From: Melampsora larici-populina 98AG31
Lineage: Eukaryota; Basidiomycota; Pucciniomycetes; Pucciniales; Melampsoraceae
Length of the DNA stretch: 64,000 nucleotides
Direction of reading: 5' to 3'
Assembly (NCBI RefSeq): GCF_000204055.1
Contig: NW_006768778.1
Span: forward strand, 258,185 to 322,184
The notes under the pieces are model-generated. The model searched no databases, had not been told where the DNA came from, and saw nothing but the letters and a program-made list of their open reading frames with translations. Every line of letters starts with the position of its first letter. Position 1 is the stretch's first letter. This document shows positions 48,468-57,167 of this stretch, piece by piece. A program made the translations under genes and the position numbers.

Positions 48468-48745
48468 GATTTCACACTACCTTGTTATAGTTTTATTCCA
48501 TTCAGCACACTCATTCAAGTAAATTCAAACGGTTGTTTATAGTTTTTCCTCTACTCCTTACAAATCCACCTGATTTCACACTACCTTGTTAGATTTATTC
48601 AATTCAGCACACTCATTCAAGTATTTTTAAACAGTTGTTTATAGTTTTTCCTCTACTTCTTACAAATCTATCTAATTTTACACCACCTTGATATATATAG
48701 TAATAATGATTTCTGCACACTCATTCAAGTAATTTTAAAAAGATT
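48468..48745. repeat. Tandem repeat, about 103-bp unit, about 2.6 copies
   Basis: Each unit has TTTCACACTACCTTGTTA, TTCAGCACACTCATTCAAGT and GTTGTTTATAGTTTTTCCTC. Copies begin near 48,470, 48,573 and 48,676. Confidence 0.75.
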
Positions 48746-49111
48746 TTTTGTATTGATTGTTGGACCAAACTTGGATCAAAAAAATCGAAGTACCCACCAT
48801 TAAGTGGGTTTTGACTATCTTGGTAAGTGAATGATAACACGCATCCTTATTATATTAACCACGGTCATACCGTCACAATTGGCAGCTCCGCCAACTTTAA
48901 GCCCTTGCATATAATGAATATGACTCATCGTAATTACTCGTGGCATCGTTTGATGATGTCATTCTGACAAATTGACACGATCAGCACAAGGTAAGGAATC
49001 TTACATTACTTCAGTAACTCAAACATATTATATATTTAATCATTTGATTCACATCTATTGCGATACAAAGTGCTCCTTTATATTGTAACTTGTTCAACTT
49101 TCTTCACACTG

Positions 49112-50358
49112 ATGTCTCATCAAATGATCATTGATTTGGATAGCAATATGAATGAAGTAGAAGAACACCAAGAAACACCCGCATCTATTTCATCGATGAC
49201 GCACTGCGGTATCAGACCCATTCAACATGGTTTGGACAGCCAGAGGACAATATGTCCAATCATGCAGGTAAAGTGATAATCACCTTGTTGTTGAAGATGC
49301 TATAATCTCATAAATGCTCGGATGATCCAACTTTCCAGATAACAAATCTTCACCCGAACAATCAAGCCCACACACAGTTTTAGGTACCCCGTACTACGAA
49401 TTGATTGAAAATCTAGGCCGTAAAGAAGAGGGATGCCTTTACCGGTTGAAGGCAAAGGGTTTTCGAAATATGCATTATGAAGCGACGTACAATCAAGACG
49501 ATGATGTTGAATACTACAATGACCACATCACATACGTGAGCTATCAACTAGTCAATATGGAGTCGATTCCCAAAGGCTGGAGTGTTTGCAGGATCTATGT
49601 CGATCACAAGCAACTACGTGGTTTTATTCGCGGTTTTTACTTTATCAAATTCCACCATTCTTGGCACGATTTGGCCTCTCAAGGGAGGGCACACTGCTTT
49701 GCCCGCGCGGAAAGCAGTCGACACTCTGCCATGGCATTGAAACATTTTCAACACTCGTTATTCATTAAAGGAAGAAATGATACAGGCCCGCTTCAGCCGG
49801 TGTATCAACAATGGTACACGGATTCGTGCTCAATGGTGGTGAGTTTTTTTAATATGCCAGTATTAATGATAATAACTTTGTTGTTATCATATAGATTCAG
49901 CCATGTTACGTCCTGCAGTCAGCTGGTACTCCTTATGAGGGGGAACCTCGGTGGATGATATTTGAGGCCGCAACCGATAACAGCCACTCCTTTGTTACCG
50001 AAACTAACTTCAACAAACCTCCAAAAGAACATAATGCCTGGACTCGACTCATACACGCGTTCATTCACTATACATACGACCTTAGTGGAGACCAAACTTT
50101 AATTTCCAACCTGGATTGTGACGATCACGGTAAAATTAGCAACGTGACCTGCTATGTTAGAAAGTAAGTTTGAACTCCACTGCACGGATGTCGTAAGCGG
50201 TAGCTACAGCTAATACATCATACAAACACAGTAGCCCGCCATACCACAGCCGAAATAATGCGGAAATGGCAGGTATAGTTGAATGTGCCTTCAAATTGTT
50301 TGCGGAGCAACACGTTTGCAATGATATTTGTGAACTGCTTGGAAACGTTAAGATGTGA
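49112..50358 (+). CDS. Divergent alpha-kinase-like protein, copy 1
   Basis: Model exons 49112-49208, 49339-49838, 49895-50163 and 50232-50358 (330 residues). The first donor is uncertain: a stronger GTAAAG site lies at 49,268 but would break the phase. The C-terminal half resembles alpha-type kinases: SAGTPYEGEPRWMIFEAATD, AFIHYTYDLSGDQTLISNLD (cf. the F.HyTy..s...l...D segment), then the hallmark end FKLFAEQHVCNDICELLGN with the H-x-C-x3-C zinc-binding set. The usual DLQG and TDPQ boxes are altered (NLDCDDHGKISNV), so activity is unsure. Alpha-kinases phosphorylate Ser/Thr in helical substrates. The N-terminal half (residues ~35-200) is shared in outline with copy 2 but unrecognised. The gene sits inside KDZ element 2. 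Confidence 0.68.
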
Positions 50359-50887
50359 TAGCAAGGTGCCAATGTTTTTCCGCTTTATAGTAGCCATTGT
50401 TTATTGGGTAGTATAAGTATTGCTACCCTACAGATATTATCGATATTGTTAATGAACTCAGCATATTTATCAAATGATCGGCATGCACACGATCAATGTT
50501 TAAAATGTTATCCTTTATAGTTTGTCGAACCCAACCTTTGTTGTGATTTTCCTTCTGTGTATAGTGTGTTGGGTGTAGGTAGATATTTACCTACAGCCTC
50601 TTATTTGTTTCCTAAACAAATAACAACATAGGTTATGCATGTAGACCATATCCAAAAGGAACGTAATGTTATTTCCTTTTTCTCAACTTAGGATATCATG
50701 AGATATGAATAAGATTCACAACGTATCACACTTATTTGGCGTAACCAACGTTGGTGAGTTGAGCGTCACACTATATAAGCTCGCCTTAGTTAATGTGTAG
50801 GACAGTCAATCCATTAATCATTTGTAGTGATTTGTTTTTTCATCTGTCTAAATCTCCACGTCTAACTATCTTTTGTGAAAACTCATA
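50359..50887. other. Spacer between kinase-like copy 1 and the zinc-knuckle gene
   Basis: 529 bp, no gene seen. Promoter of the next gene expected. AT-rich, with palindromic TTGTTTCCTAAACAAAT near 50,607. Confidence 0.5.
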
Positions 50888-52042
50888 ATGGCTCCTAACA
50901 TTAGCGAGTTCAGAAATAATCCGATTCCCAGCGCCGCAGACTTAGCGTGGTTCAATAGTCTCGATCTCCGCTCTCAGTCGGAGGTATTCAATTGGGTTAT
51001 CACGGACCGTGCTCATCCTTGCGTGAGGGCAGGTTTGGATCAATGTTTCCTTTGTGGCAAGTTCGGACACCGTTACAACTCATGCAAAGTCAAAATAGGC
51101 GCGATGGCGTTCCAACATTGGCGACGCGCGACTAATGGCATTTCTTACAGTATGGATATGTTTAATCTGACCGATGAAGCACTGGCCACCGCAAATTCTC
51201 AATTTGAGCCTGGTATACTATACGCTAACTTATCAAGTTTGTGAAACTTTAACAACGCTCACACATGACATGTTTGATATTTTAGATGAAAACGACAATG
51301 ACGATGTAACATCTTTCATCTTGACTGATGAAGACGTGTCTAAATTGGACGCCATTGAAAAAGCTGCAGCTTCGTCCGCCAGTGAAGGTCAAGGTAATGT
51401 GGAAATTGTCGAACATTTAGCTGGTAAGTCACTTACGACTTCACCGAATCACTTATTCCAATGGCAATTGATCACGCTGTAATATATTAGATACCAACTA
51501 TGCTGGTGCGGATCAAAGTGGTGTCAAATTTCTTGAACCCACCTCCTCCTCGGTCCAAGTTGAAGGTAGATAATATGTGCCTCCATCTGAGGTTAAGATC
51601 ACAACTAAGTATGTGTCCCATATTAGAACAGATTGACAGAAAAGCTAGTGAGGATCAACATGAAGGTACCTCCAACGTGGAACGGGTCGGAGGTAGTAAG
51701 TATTTTATGAAATCCATACTTACTATTTTGGTTTCACGTTTGTATTGATGGATATATGTGACTTTGACATTAGGCCTGGTTGTAAACCCAAACAAATCGG
51801 CCAATGGCGACCAAGGAGCGGCTCCTAGGCATAAACACAACGCAGGTAATACATGCTATCATTGTTTCAACAGGGGCTTTGCCAAAGGCCGCGCTTGGTC
51901 GTTATCTGGTCAGTATTACGATGCTGGTTTAATAACTTATGTATCATCTGACATTTGGTCTTTGCCTTTTCTAGGTGCGAAACGCGCAAGTATCTTGAAA
52001 ACTTCCATTTGCAAGCGAAAGGCGTCGAGCGAAAGACGTTGA
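50888..52042 (+). CDS. Zinc-knuckle (CCHC) protein with a chain of small phase-1 exons
   Basis: Exons 50888-51212, 51286-51423, 51491-51565, 51627-51692, 51774-51845 and 51975-52042 give 247 residues. Every intron is phase 1 and splits a GAx or GGx codon after its first G. A further 32-nt exon near 51,880-51,911 is possible but would change the phase. Exon 1 has a perfect zinc knuckle, CFLCGKFGHRYNSC (CX2CX4HX4C, about residues 53-66), next to LDLRSQSEVFNWVITD. The rest is acidic or low-complexity (DENDNDDVTSF, GQGNVEIVEH) and ends in a basic RKASSERR. The knuckle suggests single-stranded nucleic-acid binding. The gene belongs to the cargo of KDZ element 2. The family is not known to me. Confidence 0.68.
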
Positions 52043-52875
52043 ATGCGTAGATACATCAATTAGCCTACTCAGTTCAGAGCTACTTGCATATATAAAGTAA
52101 CAAGATTTGGTCGTTTAGTGTGGTATAATTAAATGGCCTTCCCTTCCCATAGAAAATCGAGTTGACTGTCAGTTTTACCTATGTTGAATCTTTGCCTCTG
52201 TTGAATATTTCCCATGTATTTTTTAAATGTCTAAACCATCATACACTTACAACATCATGTTAGATACATGTTTTACAACAGGCATGGTAAATATCACAAC
52301 TTGCTTTCAATAATATACTTAGATTGGCTTCAGTATATGATAAGACGAATTCGCGCGAAACCGGTCTCTTGCTACATTTATGTAGGTTGAAGACAATGTT
52401 CATGATTGAAGATAATGTTCGTGATTGAAGATGATCGGCTGCGATCGAAGGTGATCGGCACTGATCGAAGATAATCGGCAGTGACAGGGCATGGAGTGAT
52501 ATCTAGTTGGGGTCCTCAATGTAGTATATATCTCCTGACTCCGTGCTAAGTTGATCAATGTTAATTATTTATAAGTAATTCACGCTTCCTAATGACCAAT
52601 AAATAATCAAATCATTTTTTGAGATATACATTATATTATATCAACGCACGCGATTGCTTGCGTTGATGCTATCTTCCAGTAATTGATTTAATTGCTGGTA
52701 GTTTTCTGTGTGTCACAATTGGCGATATTAAATATATAAGAATGGCTTCTTCATCAATGACTAACTAACATTTCGAGTTCGTTGTATAGTCCTCTTTCAA
52801 ATTAAGTCAAACAAACTATTTTGCATCACTTGCTTTGTTTGACTACAAACAATAATCATTTTATTATTATATATT
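52043..52875. other. Spacer upstream of kinase-like copy 2
   Basis: 833 bp without a gene. A short tandem repeat of about 20 bp (GATTGAAGATAATGTTCGT-like, GATCGAAGGTGATCGGCA-like) lies at about 52,386-52,485. GTCACAATTGGC occurs at 52,712-52,723, as it does upstream of kinase-like copy 1 at 48,872. Confidence 0.55.
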
Positions 52876-54307
52876 ATGCCATCACGCACCAACGTAGACA
52901 AGTCGGATGATGTTACCCTATCCCTATCTGAAGTTACTCCTAGTGGTGATAGCCCTTCTGCCATAACATCACCAAGATCGACATCAACCAGCTCTTTGGT
53001 TGAAATCCCAACGACCAGAAGCTCTTCACGTGGAACGTTATCTGGCCAGGGTTCTGTTGAACCCGCGGTTAAACCTTCTAACGAAACCGAACGAGCAGCT
53101 ACCAAAGCAGGTCAATCAAATCAAAATCCACGTGCAATCTACAAACTCAGAGCTCGCCCGGCTGTGAGACACGCCCCGTCTGAAGGTACACAATGATCTC
53201 ATCTTCAAATATCATTGGTAATATTATTTGAATAGATGTTTATCGATGTGTTCGTACGTTTGAAGTCGAGAATGGTGATGCAGGGAGTGTTATATGTGTA
53301 ACCATTCCGAATCGTGTCTCGTCCTTACGTATAGACTTACCATCCAAAAGAGCGGCATTTCTTTACCGCCTGGATGGCTTCTACGAGCACGGTTCCAAAC
53401 CGACATACTGTCCGGAGAACAGCTCTGGTTTCTCGGAGTCCGTTGTAATCTACGAAATGGGTCGCAAAGTTGATTTATCAAAAACAAGAGATATCAATGA
53501 ATGGCAAGTTCGGGAGTTGCAAGGTGACGGTGTTGACCTCCCTTTTCGAGGTATAGCGAGGTTTCACATGTCATGGTTGTCTATGGCTAGGTCCGGTAGA
53601 GAGAGGGCGGTTGAAGTTGTCAACGCTCACTCGTACGTGTCAAGCATGCTTCAATTATTCAAAGATAGGTTACTCAAGTTGTGGCAGCAGCAAAAGTTGC
53701 CAGATGGCGTATTAGCTATGGAGTTCTGTGATTGGTTTTTAAGTGCAGCTGCATTACATGTAATTCTAATGTTTCTTTCTTTGGATATGTATATATATAC
53801 ATGGAGAACTGACTGCTTGCTCCGTGATTTCCTCAGGTGCCTCGTGTTTATTTGATGCAAACCATTGGGTCACTTGACGATGATGTTCCTCGATGGGTCT
53901 TATGTGAAACCGCCCGCGACGCCAGCAGTCATCAATACATTTATGCATCGTTCTTCAGGGACACCATGCCGCTTTCAGATCCTTGGAAGGATCTGATATT
54001 TGCTTTTTTACATTACGTTTACCAACAGAGTGGGGGTGTTACTCTTATCGGTCAAATAGACTGTGATCATTGGGGTACAATATCTAACGTTTTGTGCTTT
54101 AATAAATCGTATGTCATATTACTTTACTACAAATTTTACCTTACCGTCATTCCATCAAATAAATGTAACATATTATTTGTGCACAGATCGTACTACTTGG
54201 AGAACAGCGACGGAATGGATCAGCCATTTTTTGATTTTAGGGGGGGGCATGCCGGTGGCTGTAACCAAATTTGCCGAGAGATTGGACTTGTACCTTTGAC
54301 TTTGTGA
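52876..54307 (+). CDS. Divergent alpha-kinase-like protein, copy 2
   Basis: Exons 52876-53185, 53236-53759, 53837-54108 and 54187-54307 give 408 residues with all phases correct. The N-terminus is Ser/Thr-rich and disordered. The middle part includes FLYRLDGFYEHGSKPTYCPE (cf. CLYRLKAKGF in copy 1) and FCDWFLSAAALH. The C-terminal half resembles alpha-kinases: VYLMQTIG, VPRWVLCETARDASS, FAFLHYVYQQSGGVTLIGQI, DCDHWGTISNVLCF, and the end HAGGCNQICREIGL, with Cys-x3-Cys and an upstream His for zinc. Exon phases (1, 0, 2) match copy 1, supporting duplication within element 2. Core catalytic boxes differ from animal and slime-mould alpha-kinases, so kinase activity is inferred only. Confidence 0.68.
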
Positions 54308-54663
54308 ATCATTTACAATATGATGTAGGAGCCCTTGATGTCAATTTGATTAGGTGAACTTCAAAGTTTTTAATATTGATTACACGTTCGTTATGTGTTA
54401 TATTCCTTGTATCCACAGCTTCCGTTTGTCTCTCTTCAATCCTCACATGTCATGTTAGTGTTGGTTTGGTAGTGGTTTGTATTTTCATTGCTTCGCGTGA
54501 GGTTTGCGACTCATCTTACCATTAATTTTTTATCAGAACATGACTCCAAATAGAACGATTGCATTTCTATTTAATTTGAGTTTACAAAATCAAAGACTTG
54601 AAAATATAACAAAGCTCCATTATTAATTAGGACTACAAACATAATTGAGGCAAAGATATAACA
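54308..54663. other. Convergent gap in element 2
   Basis: 356 bp between the 3' ends of kinase-like copy 2 (+) and the KDZ gene (-). No gene. Confidence 0.5.
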
Positions 54664-56920
54664 CTAGATGAGGGGAAAGGGACTTTGGGGAGCAAGGTGT
54701 GAAGGTATATTACAGCAGAAATGGGTTTTCCGTACAAGCTTTGTGAGGAGTGATTCATTTCTCACCCGTATCATCTCCTCCAAAAAAAATCTGTAGTTTA
54801 TTTCATGCATTCCACGACATATTGAGAGAAATCCTCCATACCATGCGTTGGTAATCTTGGCGGCTGAACCATTAAATCGCCAAGTTCCATCGGCCTTCTT
54901 GAGGAATGGCCATCGCTTTGGATCATTGTAAGTGCGACAGTGAGCATCTTTTTCTGAGTGGGTTCGCATATGAAAAGGGTCCACCGGTCTTATTGTCCCA
55001 TGGAGCCGTTCCGCCGCGGCTAGATCCTTTCTGAGAGATTTGTCAAAAGTGCATGAATTATCGAAGAATTGCACAGGTGGAAGGACAGGGAATTTTCTTT
55101 CTAATATTTCCTGTTTGGCCAAAGGGAGATCAATGGATTAAATGAATATTCGTGTAATGAGTATTTTGGCGAACTTACTCTGACCAAAATTACGGACTCC
55201 GCACGATACATTGTCTCTCTAGCCAGCGTTATACCACATGTAGCAACGAACAGCATGTTGTTGTGCGTTTTCGCGTTTGAGCAGAAAGGTTTTTTGCCAG
55301 CTGGTCGAGAGGCCTCTTCTCCGTCTTGTCCAGCTTCGTGCGCCCGATCAGTCTCATCTACCTCGATCAAAGCTTCCACGTTGAAATCGTCGGTGTCGGC
55401 ATTCAGTGCAGCAGTCGGATCCTCTGGCAATTTGGCACCCGTCCTCTGATTGAACGCGAGCGCAGCCAGTGATCGGCGTGTCTTCTCGGATCGTATTTGT
55501 ATGGCCTCTTGGTGCTCGGGTAAGTCGCAGGCCTTAGTTTTACCTATGGCATCTCGTGTGCATGGCTGTGCATGGCAAAGTTTGCCAAGCAACGGAGTGT
55601 GGACTGGACAGTAGCGGTCCTTGGGTGTTTCCAGCATGACAGTGCACGGTGGGGGGTTGTTATCCGAGGGGTTGAGTGAGACGAGTTGGTCTTTTGTAGC
55701 ACTACATCGTGGATGTCCAATGGTTATGCCATCCATGGCGATTGCACGAATCGCTGTTTGTATAGGAAATGAGTCAGTATTTATTATTAATTGTTTTCTC
55801 GATGGCTTACCCAAACCTCCGCCTTCCACATTAGGGTCGTCGATTATTTCTGTGCATTCTGAGCACATATGATCGATGTAAGGACTGCCTTTGAGTTCAG
55901 TCCATGTCATGACAGTCATTTTTGGTTCTCGGAACCTGTGGCAAGAACCTCCAGTGTTGGAGACAATCATCATGCGATTGCGGAGATTGAACTGGCGTAG
56001 AAGTCGATGTACATCCAACGCCGTATTGCAACAGTGGTCTGATAGGGCTGGCTTGAATGACTCCGCGTAATAATGATTGGGGGCCTCGGCTGAAAGCTTG
56101 TGGCTACTGTTGTATATAGTTACCAAGTTATATATGGAAACACTGATGAGCGATAACAAAGCGTCATGGTGAGTCAGCTTTCAACTTCGGTATTCTTCAA
56201 TCTGCGACTGTCACGTACTGAGCTAGGGATTGGGTATGGTTGAAATACTCAAGGAGTCGAATAGTCATGAAATAATGTATATTAACCTGAATGCAGTCTG
56301 CATCTTTTCGAACCGTGTCCAAATAGTAGGTGCGAGGTCCTTTCTTCTTCGAAAAGTACGTGGCTCTATAACTGGTCTTACATTCTAAAAATGTTCAATG
56401 ATTTAATAAGTTGATTTGATGCGACGATAATATGTAAAAATTGCTCACGTCGGCAATATGTTGTATGGTGACGAATCGACCGGACCCTGTCTAGGTTGAA
56501 AAGATAGCCGCTTAGTGCCGGTCTTCTTTCCAGAACTCGCCGTCCAGATTCCCTGCACGTGTCGTTTGGACATTCGTCTTCGTACGGTGGCCAGAAAATG
56601 CGTTCTGGAATCAGCGGCGCGCCCGCTTGGCGACTGAGGCCTTTGTCTCAAATGAGGGCTGCCGGTTCGACGTATGATGATGAGAGTGTTGGGTACAACA
56701 CGTTCCATAGAACCTCCCATGTGCCAGGTACTGCTGGTTGAGGTAGTGCAGCGTTGAGATAATCATACGGCGCGTTGTTCTCATCAATTTGTATGGATCC
56801 TTGATTGATATTTACGAAGTGACTGGCGACCGTGACAAATCGAAACACGTCGTCGGCATCAACAGATGCCATTACTGACGGGAAGTTGGATAACTGCTCA
56901 AGTATGTCGGATAAGCGCAT
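54664..56920 (-). pseudogene. CxC/KDZ-type transposase, copy 2, with an internal stop
   Basis: Exons 56920-56449, 56384-56219, 56106-55811, 55753-55179 and 55110-54664 total 1,956 nt, the same as copy 1, with introns at matching places and phases. Motifs: an N-terminal DVFRFVTVASHFVN, ALSGYLFNLDRVRSIR, CKTSYRATYF, DHMCSEC, GITIGHPRCSAT, YCPVHTPLLGKLCHAQPC with KACDLPEHQ, then VQFFDNSC, RPVDPFHMRTHSEKDAHC and FNGSAAKITNAWYGGF. Two defects: an in-frame TGA at 56650-56648 (likely from CGA) about 90 codons in, and Lys in place of the conserved Glu of the SAAE box (copy 1: SAAELTN). So this copy is probably inactive, unless the stop is read through and the Glu is not essential. Confidence 0.8.
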
Positions 56921-57167
56921 TGATAGTTAGTATGGTTGGTGAGGAGTATTGGTGAGGTGTAATGATTTGATCTGAATCTGATCAACTTTACTTTTTTTAT
57001 TTTTATTTGTCATGTCATGTAGTAGAGGTACTAAATATAAGGGACGGCATAGGCATAGATCAATTGGGAAGGGTGTCTGTATGTGAGAGAATGTCACACG
57101 TATGCGGTGTGTATCTAAATTTCATTTGTACGAAAACAGCCTGGGAACTACATTCCTTAAGTAGTTA
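56921..57167. other. Right subterminal region of element 2
   Basis: Upstream of the KDZ gene start. It includes GTCACACGTATGCGGTGTG (about 57,089), in the same relative place as the CACACGTGTG pair of element 1, and ends with the inverted repeat ATTCCTTAAGTAGTTA at 57152-57167. Confidence 0.45.

Larger units (their letters stand above)
44064..49111. other. 5-kb non-coding block inside element 2
   Basis: No supported gene. It contains a 138-bp foldback (45,590-45,727) and a tandem repeat (about 48,468-48,745). Short frames such as 46,275-46,505 show no domains. The size suggests one or more decayed insertions. Confidence 0.5.
41123..57167. mobile_element. KDZ-type DNA transposon, element 2 (about 16 kb, cargo-rich)
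   Basis: The left end has an 18-bp palindrome TTTGGGAACGTTCCCAAA (41123-41140) and TTAACTACTTAGGAAC (41152-41167). The right end has ATTCCTTAAGTAGTTA (57152-57167), the complement of the latter with one extra base, and is then cut by a pogo element starting at 57168. Gene order: zinc-cluster gene (+), a 5-kb spacer, alpha-kinase-like gene (+), zinc-knuckle gene (+), second alpha-kinase-like gene (+), KDZ transposase (-). The outer genes are paralogues of those in element 1 in the same positions and orientations. The terminal match is short, so the exact borders are tentative. The gene-level parallel is stronger evidence than the TIR. Confidence 0.55.
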
